A stretch of DNA of 64,000 nt from Blastomyces gilchristii SLH14081 (lineage: Eukaryota; Ascomycota; Eurotiomycetes; Onygenales; Ajellomycetaceae), in the NCBI RefSeq assembly GCF_000003855.2, contig NW_003101679.1, positions 4,425,393 through 4,489,392 of the forward strand, in the 5' to 3' direction. The position numbers were made by a program, and so were the translations under genes. The notes below the pieces were generated by a model, which searched no databases, was not told the origin of the DNA, and saw nothing but the letters and a program-made list of their open reading frames with translations. Numbering within the stretch: position 1 is the first letter of the stretch; each line of letters opens with the position of its first letter. This document shows, piece after piece, positions 48,280 to 60,357 of the stretch.

Positions 48280-50116
48280 CACCGCTGCTGTTTTCATGAT
48301 GTTAACCATGCGGCATTTCTCTTTCCTTTTTTTCTTCTTTTTCTTCTTTTCTTCTTGGTGCTGGGGGTTTACCTTGGGATTATTTTGGCTTTTTCCTGGA
48401 TTTTTTTGCCCTTTTTTGCTACCCCGCCTATGGTATATATATGTCTTTGATCGGTTTTGGGGCTTGCTTTGATTGTTCCATTTTCAAGGCCAATGGCATA
48501 TTTTCTTGTAGGCTTCCTAGTACGGGTAGTTACGGACTAGCGCCCCGCACCACACGCATATAACCCGAGTAGATAGCTACCAATAACCAATACAGCCACT
48601 CAGACGTCCAACAGGTTATGGCCCGGATTGCTTGTTTTTTTAATAACCTTCCGCTTTTTCATTTATCTGAGGTATAAAACATCTTGCGTTCTGCATCACT
48701 GAACTGCAGAAGGATCCTGACATAATGTGACTGTTTTGAAAGCCTTGATTGCGGGGAAAACATCGAGTCTTGATAGAGTGTTTTTGAAAGCTTTGATCGC
48801 GGGGGAAAAGGGTTGAAAAAATTGATTCAAGGGGGGGGTAAAACGATGCCTCCAAGAACGCGAACTACTGCAGGATTGTTGGACACACCTGCAAGCAATA
48901 TGAATGAGAACAAGCATGAATATGAGCAAGAAATATGCTATGATGTGAATGATGATGGAATGTATAATATATGGAAAGACAGGACAGATAGATAGAAGCA
49001 CTCATACAAAAAGCTAGGGCATAAACTCAACTTCTCTGTCAAATACTCAGGATGCTTTGTCAATGAATGTCAAAAGGACGCGAAGGACGTACGTCGAAGA
49101 CCAAGCTAAGCTGTATCTGAATGGATTGAACTGAACTAGTTGGAATGGAAGAGCTCCATCCCTCACGGATGCCCATCTATCTGATTCTCCAGTAAAAGAT
49201 ATATATATATATACTCGCCAAGGAAGAAACAAGTGCGCGCCTCCTACAATCTTCTGGTACCGGAGCGTTTCCTTCCCCTCGACGATATATATCCATGAGC
49301 AGTATTCATATTTGGAGGTAATTGGCATGGCAAGTGGTTGGTTAGCTTACCCGCCCAACCGGCTCCCATTCAAATATCAGACAGAGTAGGTCAGATTGGA
49401 TTATGATGTTTTTTGCATCAAAATGTATAGATTTTTTGTTCTTTTTTTCCCCCCCTTGTTATTTTCACTATTTTACCATCCTACATGCAGAACAACTGTA
49501 TGGAGTAAATATGCAGAGATAACAAACAGTTGAAGCAAGCATGAATTGAGTATGGTAAAAGAAAATACTATACATGTACTAATGAAAATCAAAGTTATTT
49601 CTTTGATTTTAGTTTTTTTTTAAGTTGTTTGTTCTGATTATAAAGTTTTTTTCATGTTATTTTTGAAGTCAACTCAATCAGCCCAAATTTCAGTTGAATC
49701 AGTTCACATCACAAACTGTTTTACATAAAACAAAGTGATAGAAATGAAATGAATGAGAGATGCATTACACAAAAAAAGAAAAAAGAGGAAAGAGAAAAGG
49801 AAAAGGAAAGCAGAAAATGTTATAGAAAAAATTTGAAGGAAAAGACATTGTTAACAAAATAGAAAAACAAAATGAAATAGAATAATATTATGAAAAAATC
49901 ACAACAAAAACAAAGAAAAGGTAAGCTTTCTCTTTTTCTTTCTTCCATCCTTTTTTTCCCCTTTCTCCACCTATTTCCTATTTCCTCTGCCTAACAACCA
50001 ACTCCTTCCGTCCCCTCATTAAGACAAAAATGGAGAGAAGGGAATGAAGGGAGGGGAAAGAGGAAGGGGGAAGGGAAAGGGGGGTGGATACAGTAACGGT
50101 AACGGTACAACAAGAT
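48280..50116. other. Intergenic region between convergent glutaminase and STM1 genes
   Basis: No gene is supported. T-rich 3' flank, a TA repeat near 49200-49212, and long purine-rich stretches (49740-49920). Confidence 0.5.
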
Positions 50117-51676
50117 TTATTTGCCGCCAAGAGCCGGGAAGTTCTTCTCATCGACGTTGACGCTGGGGCCGGCAGCGGGGCCGCCACGGGGGCCACCACG
50201 GGGGCCCGCACCGCCACGGAACTCCCCACCACGACCACCACCGCCCCGTCCGCCATTCCCGCCACGGCCACGATCGCCGCCTCCACGGCCCCCGCCACCG
50301 CGTCCCCCACCACGCCCGCCGCGAGGCTGCTCGACAAAGCGCATATCCACCTCGACAAACGCCTTCTCCTTCCTGGCCTTCTCGCGCCGTGCCTTCTCCT
50401 CTTTACCCTTGATGTACGCCTCCTCGTCCTCGTCGCGCTTGAACTCGCGGGCCGTGGCCCATTTCTTGTCAGCCTTGACGCCCTCGTTGGGCTTGCGCGC
50501 TTCCTTGACGCCCAGGTCCTCGCGGCGCTGCTCGGCTTGCTCGGCTAGGTATTCGGCGTAAGATTTGGCTTTGTCCTCGGCTTCCGCGGCGGCAGCGGCA
50601 GCAGCGGCAGCTTCAGCGTCAGCGGGTTCACTGCCGGGGCCTTCTTTCTTTTCTCGCTTCGCGGAGGCCGCGGCGGCCCGTTCGTCATCCCAGTTGGCTT
50701 CGCCGTCGGTCGCGCCCCAACCTTGCTCGACTTGTTTGTTGGTTTCGCTGTGGAGGGGTGTTAGTAAACATTTTGCTTTTTATTTCCATCTTTATTTCGG
50801 TTTCGTATACTGGAAAATATGCTTACGTTCTGTCCGAGCGGTTGGTACGATCCTCACGAAGGAGGTTGCCGCGCACGTCGCGGTTCTTCACGACACCAGT
50901 TGGGATATCCGGTAGGGGAGCATCAACAGGCTTGCTGCGGTTTGCTCGGGCGCTCGCGTCATGGTCACGGAATGCTAAAAAAGAGAAATTGAAATGGGTT
51001 AGAATCTCCAAGACAAATAAGAAATATATATATATATATATATATCCATACCTTGCTCATTCCCATAGCGATTTCCTCCAGCACGTCCCGCACGAGGAGC
51101 ACGCGCATTGGCAGGGTTGGCAGAACGGGGAGGTTCGGAAGGACCCTCACGCTTCCCATATCGAGGGGCGGCCTTGGTTATAGCGCTGGTGGGTGGCGAT
51201 GGCTCCCGATCGGAATCCTCCTCGGGGTCATTACCTGAAGTAACAAACGGTTGTTAGATTAAATTGATAATATGATATATATATAGAATGGCCCCTGCGA
51301 GGAGGGTAGGGGAAAAGAAAGGCGAAAAAAAAAGGAATTACATACCAAGAAGCTCGTACAGGTTCTGTTTGTGTTGAGAAGGTGGGTGACGATGTTAGCA
51401 TATTTCTCAAATCATTTTTTCTCCCCTTTTTTTTCAGGTTTCTCCACAAATGAAAACAGCCATCTAACAACAACACACAATCAAAAAAAGTCAATCAAAA
51501 ACCCCAATTTGTACACACGAACGTGACCACAATTGATACATCTATCTCATCAATTGCCAATTGCAAAGTCACAATTCCCGAATCCAAGGCCACTCCTCCC
51601 AATCTTTTCCAAAAACAAACAAACAAACAACAAAATCAAAAAAGTAATATCGTACCTTGGACCGGACGTCCGACAT
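50117..51676 (-). CDS. STM1: STM1-like ribosome-associated RGG protein (HABP4/SERBP1 family)
   Basis: Five exons on the minus strand: 51676-51656, 51364-51346, 51234-51052, 50974-50827, 50747-50117; 333 residues, phases all consistent. Stm1 binds ribosomes and clamps them in an inactive state under stress; it also binds G4 nucleic acid. Exon 1 encodes MSDVRSK and exon 2 is a 19-nt micro-exon encoding NLYELL, giving the family start NLYELLGNDPEEDSD. The middle shows GVVKNRDVRGN and WGATDGEANWDDE, followed by an Ala/Glu-rich helix (EAEDKAKSYAEYLAEQAEQR). The C-terminus is a classic RGG/GGR low-complexity region from about residue 260, ending VNVDEKNFPALGGK, a SERBP1-like tail. Coding DNA in the RGG part is very GC-rich. 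Intron 1 is 291 nt and low-complexity. Confidence 0.88.
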
Positions 51677-53667
51677 GACGCCTGGCTTTTTGTGTGGGAA
51701 AGGGGATATGCCTTCCTGGGAAGGCTTTCTGTTATTGCAGCAATTCGGTTTTTTTTAAGACGCGGGGGGGCGGGAGCTCTGGCTTTTGGGGAGGTATGAG
51801 CCGGGCGCCAGGCGGATGATGTGGGAGGATTGCTTTTTATGCGAGTTTGAATTTGGGAGGAGGGAGGGAGGGAGGTTGGTGGTGGTGGTGTGGGTTTTTG
51901 TTAAGTTTCCCTGGATTGGGTTGTTATTTTATAGGTTTATTTTGAAATGAAGTTTTGATTCGTATTTTGTAAGAATTTCAATTGTTGTCTGCGGAGGAGG
52001 GGAGGAGGATGGTGGGAGGTGAGGTGGTGAGGTGGTGAGGTGGTGAGGTGGTGAGGTGGTGAGGTGGTGAGGTGGTGAGGTGGTGAGGTGGGTGAGGTGA
52101 GGTTAGGTGAGGTGGAAGTGGAATTGAGATGGGAGAGGACTGAATAGCTGAGTCTTGTGGTGTGTGGGCTGTCTGTCTGGATTGGGCTGGGATTGGGTAG
52201 GGCGAGGGTAGGGCAAATAATAAACACAACAACTATGGAATCGACACATACATACCTCGGGGCAAGGATTATATAGAACCCTGCGCGGAAGGTGAGCAGA
52301 CAGGTATTGGCTGTTCGTCTGCGTGGTTGCTGTGAGGCGGGTTGAGGATGTTGAGGATGTTGAGGATGATGAAGAGGAGGAGGATGAGTTCTCTTTCTTT
52401 CTGAAGGAGGTTCGTTCGCCTTCCCGATTGAGGTGGAATTTGCTAAGCGAATTGGCGGCTGGCGAGGGAAGCAGGAAGCAGCCAAACAGGACAAACACGC
52501 CCGGAAGCGGAGTCGGGCCGGAGGGGAAAAGCTTATGTCGGTTAGGGCTTAGGGTAAACAACTGACCGGGGAGTCTGTATGTTATTATATTGTTATATTG
52601 TTATTGATGAGTAACTTAGGTCAATATATAGTTATTGAATTCAATTTGTGTCTCTCTTTGCAGCAGTTACAGTGTACCTAGCTATGATGACTAGGGGTGC
52701 AGCTTAAGTATCTTATGACCAGACAAGAGAGAGTGGCAACAAAATAAGAATTAAACTATCATGGATGCTATTCAACAGGCCATGTATGATGTAGTATGAT
52801 GTAATGGTAAGACATCACAATGAATGGAATCACAAACAAGAACAACAAACCAGCACAACATCACATCATCACAGCAGCATAATAATAATCATCATCATTA
52901 TCAATTCTCTATTGTCATTTTCATTTTCATTTTCTTTTTCATTTTCACCTTCCATCATTTTCGTTTTCATATCTCCCTCAAGTCAAATCATATCAAAATC
53001 AAAGCTAGCTTTAAAAACAACAAAAGGAAACAGGCCTTCCTCATAAATCCCATGATATCAAGAATAAATATGATGAGGAAACATCCCGCCCAAGAGTATA
53101 CCAAAACAAAAAATAGATGGTATCCACAGAATATAGCCCGGAAGGTAAACAAATAAACAGGCAGATATATCAGATGTATATATATATATAAACAAGAGAA
53201 AAAACCCCAAAACAAACTTCAAAAGAAAGCAAGACGCCTTTCAAAATGCCCTTCCTTCGTATCAATGGGTAAAATAAACCTTTTCTATCTTCGTTTTGCT
53301 TGCTCCGTTATCTTGTCCTTCTGTTTCCCGGGGCGCAAATATATATAAACATACACATTGTCCCAAGTGAATCTAGACTTCAAGAAAATGACCCAAAAGA
53401 ATCTTTCGCCGCGGCTTTTATATAATCATGATCCGCTGGAAAAAGGCATATCGAGATGAACCTCCGTTTTCGAAACGCCGTAGAGTGTAAATCTTCTGTG
53501 TTGAAATTTGGCTCATCCAGTCCAGTCTTTTGTGTCATTCAATGAAAGAAAAATAAAATAAAATAAAATAAAGTTCGGGCCGGGTTCGGGGTTTCGCGGG
53601 TTTCGTGGGTTTTTGGTCGATTAATTTTCATATTATAAATTAAATTTCATTTGATTTATTATGTTTT
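51677..53667. other. Intergenic region upstream of STM1
   Basis: No gene is supported. Contains a tandem GAGGTGGT repeat (52021-52091), TTCATTTTC-type repeats near 52915-52950, ATA repeats near 53180 and the 3' flank of the bZIP gene. Confidence 0.5.
52021..52091. repeat. GAGGTGGT tandem repeat (8 copies plus partial)
   Basis: Eight exact head-to-tail copies of GAGGTGGT run from 52021 to 52084, with a seven-base partial copy after. It lies about 350-415 bases upstream of the STM1 start codon, on the promoter side. Confidence 0.9.
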
Positions 53668-55413
53668 TCATGGCCGTGCATGGCTCTGGGTGTAGCTGAA
53701 CGGAGTCTGGAAGTGCATGCTTGCCGTCAGGCCAAATGGATCCGCATCCAGCATGGGATCGAAGTGATCGAAGAACGAATCGCCCCGTACAAAGGCTTCT
53801 GTTTCTTCGCGGGTTGGCATGTCGACGGTGGTAGTAGCAACATGAGTAGCAGCAGTAGCGGCAGCAGCAATCCGTTGCTCGCTCAACTGAGTCTGAGTCT
53901 GTGGCTGCGCTCGGGCGCTCAGTGGTCGCGGCTCGTGGTAATCGGGCGTGTACGAGGCACCTTCTCCGGAGCCGTCAGGGTCGGGTTGTTGTTCATCGAG
54001 CATGTCGGCTTGGGCGTCATATTCCTGTTCTATACGACAAAAGAGAAGGAATCAATCTAGGACCAATAGAGGCTTATTTTGAGACTGGGGGAGTAAAAAA
54101 CAAGAAGGGGGAGAGGAGAAATTTTTTTTCTCCTTTTCGTTCCTTTCCAGGCGGGAGGGATAGGGGCTTACTTGCCTAATTGGTCATAATGCCTTTGGAA
54201 CGGTGAAAGATAATAGCCTGAACCCATCCCGTTCGCGTTCACCACACTCCCCGATGGAGTGTGTGGTTGGGCAGCCGTCGTTGGCGTGGCGGGATCGGAG
54301 GGAGGGACTGAAATTGTGTGGTGGCCGTTCGTACCGTTACCGTTGCCGTTATAGCCGCCGATCGGGGATAATAATGGCGGTCGTTGGCGCTGGTGCAGCT
54401 GGGGGATATTTTGTTGCTGCTGGGGATGCATTTCCGTACCAGACGGTGACATGCCGCCTTGCAGGCTGAAGCCGGGGGACTTAGCGGTGGAAGGCGACGA
54501 GCCATGAGAGATGGGCGTGGGATGCAATTGCGGGGATCTCAGTGTATAGGAATCCTCACGATGTGCCTGTGAGATATTAGAATGGTCAAGCTTTTGTGGC
54601 ATTCCGACCTTGTGACGATTGACAGACTGTCTGTTGATAGCGGTTCGTGAAAGAGGGGAATTTTGGCTTATGGGTTGTCTAGCAGGTTTGGCTGGTGGCA
54701 CATCGGGACTGCCACTTTTCATACGCAGCTCAGCCTGAACATCAATGCCTATAATCGGGAGAAGTGTGGTGGGAAGGGGGGATACAATTAGCCGACGTCC
54801 TACATAGCTATAATCTTTTGTATAGACGCAAGACGGCACAAGGGTTATAATAATGTACCTTTTTCCAACAGAATTCGCTCCAGTAGCGAGTTCTTGTAGC
54901 GGAGCATAAGACACTCATCAGCGGCGCTACGATGGCTCTGCTGCAGCGATTGCAGGGTTTCCTCATTGTGTTTGATGGTAGTCTCCAGCTGTTTTATATA
55001 CTCGGTGCGTCGTTCACGAAAAGCCGCTTGCGCTTGTCTATTCCTTTGCTTCCGCTCTTCGGAGGTGGCATATATCTATAGAGACAGTGGAATCACAACA
55101 GGCGGGGGAAAAAGGATTAGTTATATATATCAAGAGAGGTAATGTTACATACATGTACACGATAGAAACCAAAACAGGAAAAATAACAGGGGGGGGAGAG
55201 CATCCAATCAAAAGAACGGCGTACCGGCTTGCGGCCTCCCTTTCGCTTCTGCCGCTGGGCAGCGTCTTGAATGACGGTTTCACCATCTGGTTCTGGTGTT
55301 GAGACTGATGAACTGCTAGAACCCTCAGGGTTGGGTTCGGATTTCGGAATTACCTCCTCCATTCTAATGCCATCCCGCGAATTAATCTGGCTGACATTGA
55401 CCACAGATCTCAT
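53668..55413 (-). CDS. AP-1-like bZIP transcription factor
   Basis: Four exons on the minus strand: 55413-55225, 55075-54859, 54748-54176, 54029-53668; 446 residues. The DNA-binding basic region is NRQAQAAFRERR, with the N-x-x-A-Q-x-x-F-R signature at residues 75-83 typical of fungal Pap1/Yap-type bZIPs. It is preceded by a basic KRKGGRKP patch and followed by a leucine zipper (YIKQLETTIKHNEETLQSL onwards). The middle is Pro/Gln/Ser-rich and the C-terminus is acidic and aromatic (DSFFDHFDPMLDADPFG), a likely activation segment. Classical cysteine-rich Yap1 redox domains are not seen, so oxidative regulation is not implied. The third intron fits only as GC-AG (54175-54030): the nearby GTAAGC donor leaves the wrong frame, whereas G^GCAAGT joins DQL to EQEYDAQ. 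The pathway is unknown. Confidence 0.85.
54030..54175 (-). other. Putative GC-AG intron
   Basis: Intron 3 of the bZIP gene. The donor reads TTAG^GCAAGT, a perfect match to the GC-AG 5' site consensus, and the acceptor is GTATAG. The overlapping GT donor four bases downstream gives a premature stop, while the GC donor restores the conserved downstream frame. Confidence 0.7.
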
Positions 55414-56139
55414 ATCACGTAGAGAAAGGTCTAAAGGGGGGAGGAGTGCAATCGAATGGACTGTGATATTCGCTTAAAATACGGTTTTATTGGAACGCGG
55501 GAACTTGAGGAAGGGAGGGAGAGAAGAGGGCTGTGGCAACCGCGACTTAAGCACCAGGGACGGCGTTTAAGTTGCAGAAACGCGCGGCTACCAAGGGGCT
55601 AGAACGGGCGAGAAGATAAAGAAGCCACGAGAAGAACGGGGGCGACGAGGAGCAGCAAAGACACAAGGCGAGTTGACAGGAGTGCGGAGGAGGGAGGAGA
55701 AGGAGGAGGAGGAAGAAGAATTCAGGCAGGTAGGATGAAATTATTGACTAACAGAAACCAGGAAGGGTCAGACCGGTTTAAAGAAGCCTGGGGGTGGTGG
55801 TGGTGGGTGGGCAGGATGCAGGAGGATGATGCCGGAGGAGGGAGGGAGGGCAAAGGCGGGGAGTGGCATTGGCGCTGGTTGGTATGGTGGTACGGTGGTA
55901 TGGTGGTATGGCGGTATTGGCGCGGTATTGGCGCGGTATCCGGGGCCTGTAATACGGAGGACAAGATTCCTAAGTCCGTAGTTTATCGCGAATAGCCTCC
56001 CTCGACTCCAGGCAGGCGCCTTGTGGATGGTTAAGCAGATACAATATCGTCATCCCCTTGCTACAATTTACGGTGAGAGGCAATTGTCATAAATTCCTAT
56101 GCCCTATAGCTCTCATTATCACTATTGTTATTATTATTA

Positions 56140-56176
<37 letters not shown>

Positions 56177-58309
56177 GATGATGATTATTATGATTACTTT
56201 TGCGGGGAGTGGCGGTTCGGTCAAGCGTTTCTCACCAGTTACGTACAGTACATAGCCCTTGACAGCCAAAATTAATGGCTGCTGATGACGACGACCAGCC
56301 CGCTATGTTCCTATTAGGGGACCGTGCAATCTGATAACAGGTACATGTATTATTACCACACATTACAGAGACATAACATAGTACAGCAACGGATACGCCT
56401 CACTGTTCTTGGTGGCGCCCGGGTTCTGCGCTGGCGTCGACGCACCCATGCTTGGCCTCAAGCTTCTTCTCCGGCTGAACAACCCCTATGACTCTCTACA
56501 CTCGGAGTAGTATATGAGGCTACGACCTCCATGCTATGACGAGAGGACCAGGGGCAGAGATATGACATCCGAATCTGCGCTTCCTTATGTACTCTATGTG
56601 CTACAGCTATTTTTGAACTATATAAAAAACCGAAGCAGCAGGAAAAGCCAATGTCTGACCCTTGCGATTCGCATGACACCCGAAACACAATCCACGATGC
56701 ACGATGCACGATGCACAATGCACAATGCAGGTTGAGGACCAGCTCGGGAAAAAAAAAATAAGAAAATAAAAAGAAAGAAAATAAAAAGAAAGAAAACACC
56801 AAATTACAGGAAAGGCGGTAAAGGCAGGAGTAGTTGGCCCGGGTCGCAATATATGAACTGTCAATTTTCCACGCTGCCTGCCTACCCTTTCGCAGTAAAT
56901 ATGACTGACTTATTGCTTATTTATTTTTCAGCGGCGTAACTACGCAGTACATCCTTTTTGTATCGCCCAAGAGGGGAGGGTGATTGAACAGTGCAACCGA
57001 TCAAAGCCAACCAACCAGCCGGACCGAAATTTGCTAGGCATTATTGGATGGGTGTTTGACATTGAGATCATGTCTGGTTTTCTGGTGACGATTGAAAGGA
57101 AGCCGAAAGATTGGACAGCCCACTCTTCTCTGCGTTGCTGCTGCTTCTGCTGCTACTGCTCCTAGTCAGTTTCGATTTTTCTTCTCTGCTTCATCCGCAG
57201 GACGCAGGACGCAATATAACTAACTGGGGCGGGCGGGATGATATCCTGATCCCTTCCGCCCCCAACTGGATGCTTCCAACGAAAGAAGATAAGAAAAGGT
57301 TCGAGATTTACAGACAGAACCGCTGTAATGTATGGGTAGTTAGTTAGTACAGGTCCACGTACTGCTCAAACGACCTGCAGGTTGCTGCTCTATCGGCCCC
57401 ATCTTTAGCCGCGGGGAAACCCAGTTGAACTTCCACTCGAATTCATTCGTTCTCCCACACTGGAATCCTCGTGCTCTCTTTGGCTGTTGCAGTCCTGCAG
57501 GTGAATGGCCTATTTAATCCCTATTCCTCCATGCAAGTGAAATCGTGTTTCCTGAACTCCCCGATGGACTAGAGCTGGACTAGAGCCGATGACGATGTTT
57601 GGTGTGAGCGGTATTGTGCGGTTGGGGTACAGGTAGCAGCAGCAGGCTGGCTCTAAAATGATTCAACGGCAGCGCTTGAGGCTGCGAGTTGCAGAAGTGG
57701 CATTTAATATCTACATGACTACGCTGTATTTCATGGGAATATGTTGATACAATGAGCCTCCCGAAAAAGCAGGGTTTATTTCAGCCGTTCTTGGCGGGTT
57801 CCTCGAACACTTGTTTGGTATTTGATACAATACGGAGTAACTTACTCTCTAGATAATATTTCTCAAGATAGGGCAAGTTTATGAGTAACTATGTTTAAAA
57901 ATCATTATCATTACTCTATATCATGCCTAGTAATAAATGGATATCGTTGTCGGCGGTTGGGTTGTTGGTGCTGAAAGAAGCCCTGGAAAGTTACCAACCG
58001 CCCGCATGTGCTTCGGAACAACACCAAGCTTGTGCATGGGTTTTTTGCCGAGCGAGAGACCAGAATGGAACGGAAACCAAAACCACCAAACATCAACATT
58101 GAACTCCACCAGCTACACCCTTCGGTTCGGTTTATCTTAATCTAAAGAAGCCACCCTCCTCGACTCTCTGGTTAAGTTAATCCACCCCGTCCTCAAATCA
58201 AAACCCGCGTCGAATTCCTTTCTCTACCCCGCCCGTCGAACTCTCTTTCGGCAATAGACAACGAAAATCAAGACAACAAAACAATAGTAAAGAAAAAAAA
58301 ACCGGAGTG
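55414..58309. other. Intergenic region between divergent bZIP and PEX19 genes
   Basis: No gene is supported. Contains GGTGG/GGTATGG repeats (55790-55935), a long ATT repeat (56125-56175), tandem CACGATG/CACAATG copies (56690-56725), A-rich repeats (56748-56800), one GATA-type ATCTGATAA (56329-56337) and one TACGGAGTA (57831-57839). Confidence 0.5.
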
Positions 58310-59852
58310 ATGGCCGACGAGGGGAAGCGGAAGAAGACAGAGGAGGAGGAAAGTATAGCTGTCCCGGTGGAAGCTGGTACTGCAGAACCTGTCGCAGAGG
58401 ACATGAAGCAACAGGATGAGCCGAGTTCAACAACCGCGGCCGTCGCGGCGGGGGTGACGGAGGCTGGGGATGATGGCAATCAAGCTCCTGCCCAGACTAT
58501 CGCTGCTGCGCCAAAAGGAGATGAAGAGGAGGAGGGGTCAGATTTTGAGGATTTAGATGGTGAGTTTGGATAGATATCTTATCTTTCTGCTTTGATTGAA
58601 ACTATTCTCTGCAAAGCGAGATGAACGAAAAAAAAGAAAAGGAAAAGGAGCAGATCAAAATATACCATAATGTATACAGATATGCATATGCATATCTATA
58701 TAAAGAACCACCTAATCAAAAATCACCACACAGACGTCCTGGACGATTTCTCTACATCAAAGAAGCCCACTTCTGCCGCACCCTCTTCCAGCAAGAACGC
58801 CCCATCCCTCTCTACCACAGCACCACAGCCACCACCACCATCATCATTACTACCCGACCAAAACGCCACCAGAGCACCCGAATCGGACCTCGATGAAAAC
58901 GCCTTCATCCAGCAGCTCGAACAAAGCATGGCAGAGCTCATGGGCTCGGCAACCGCTGGCGGCCAAGGCGGTGGCGGCGGTGACGGCGACGGTGAACCAG
59001 ACTGGGATGCACTGGCACAGCAAATGGCGCAGGGAGACATGGACCCGGCGGCTATTATGAAACTCCTTATGGGGGAGGGGGGTCCTGGTGCGTTAGCTGG
59101 AGGATCCGAGGCGGACCTGGGCGGTGGTAATAAGGACGGAAAGGGACAGGGGGACGCCAAATCCGGTTCTACCGCCGCCGGTACTGCTGGTAGTAGTAGT
59201 GCCAGCAAAGCAGAAGACGGGTTCCAGGAAACGATCCGCAAGACGATGGAGCGGATGCAGGCGTCCGGCGACAAAGCCACCGCCGCAGCGACGGAGGATG
59301 GCGGCGACGATATGCTCATGCAGCTACTCAAAGCGATGGAGTCTGGAGCTGGCGCTGGTGGTGCTGGTGGCGGCGACGATGAGAACCTCGATAAAATCTT
59401 CATGGGCATCATGGAGCAGCTGTCGAATAAGGAGATGCTCTACGAGCCCATGAAGGAGCTGCATGCCAAATTCGGCCCCTGGCTGTTGGAGAATCGGGAC
59501 AAGGTGCCCAAGGAGGATTTGGAGAGGTATGAATTGCAGTCTGTGCTCGTGGCGGAGATTGTAGGCAAGTTTGATGAGGAGGGGTATTCGGATGAGAAGC
59601 CGGCGGATAGGGCGTATATCTGGGAGAAGATGCAGAAGGTAGGCTTTAACCCTTAATCCCCCCCTCTTTTTTTTTTTTTTTCTTTTCCACAAGGGCAGCG
59701 GGCTAATTAACGATTCGTGATAATAGATGCAAGCTGCGGGTAGCCCGCCTGATGCCCTGGTGTCGAATCCGCTGGCGGATGAACTCGGGCTCCCAGGCGC
59801 TTTCGCTGGCGGGGGAGGAGACGCTGAGACGCCGCAATGTCCCCAGCAATAA
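58310..59852 (+). CDS. PEX19: Peroxisomal import receptor PEX19
   Basis: Three exons: 58310-58559, 58734-59638, 59727-59852; 426 residues, longer than the ~300 residues of typical PEX19 because of low-complexity spacers. PEX19 is a chaperone and import receptor for peroxisomal membrane proteins. The N-terminus is acidic and Ala/Glu-rich. The PEX3-binding-type segment ends exon 1 (EEEEGSDFEDLDG), followed by DVLDDFS. The C-terminal helical domain shows GFQETIRKTMERM, DKIFMGIMEQLSNKEMLYEP and LHAKFGPWLLENRDKVP. The protein ends CPQQ, a C-A-A-X farnesylation box, with the cysteine at residue 423. Gly/Ser/Ala-rich repeats fill the middle. The last exon is only 126 nt and must be included to keep the lipid anchor. 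Confidence 0.93.
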
Positions 59853-60357
59853 TAATACTCCTGGTAGAATGAATTTATTTATTATTTCTTGAAATTTTCC
59901 ATGTCCCTTTCTTCGCCCCCCCTCTCTATTTTTCTTTATATGTATCTCGACATCTTTTCTCAGGCCGCCTGATATTAACTTTTTGATATCCCACCCACCT
60001 GGCGCAATGACCATTCTCATCCCCCGTACCGTACCGTGTACTCTATATGTACATAAATAAAAAGGAACGTGAAAAAAGAGAAAGAATCCAGATACCCCGC
60101 GTCTCTAACTACCTCTCTTCAATATCCCATAGAACTACTTCTTTCATGAATGGTTTTTTTTTTACAAAAAAAACAGAAAACGTTGCCCACTGCTACACAA
60201 ACGCGTTCAATACATCGATCGTCCAAAGGAAAGTAAATAAACACAGAGTGACAGAAAATAAAAATATAATAAATAATATTGGATCTACCACCTGAAGCCC
60301 AGCAAAACGCCACTTTGAAAATGCACCTCTAAAACACGCACACTTCAAATAGCACGT
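59853..60357. other. Convergent intergenic region, PEX19 / hypothetical gene
   Basis: No gene is seen. A few poly-T and A-rich stretches; serves as the shared 3' flank of two convergent genes. Confidence 0.5.

Noticed and set aside
50084..50561. Plus-strand frames over the STM1 RGG region
   Set aside because: Produced by reverse reading of GGC/CGT repeats; the minus-strand gene explains the sequence.
58723..59412. Antisense frame over PEX19
   Set aside because: Ser/Pro-rich shadow of the sense exon.
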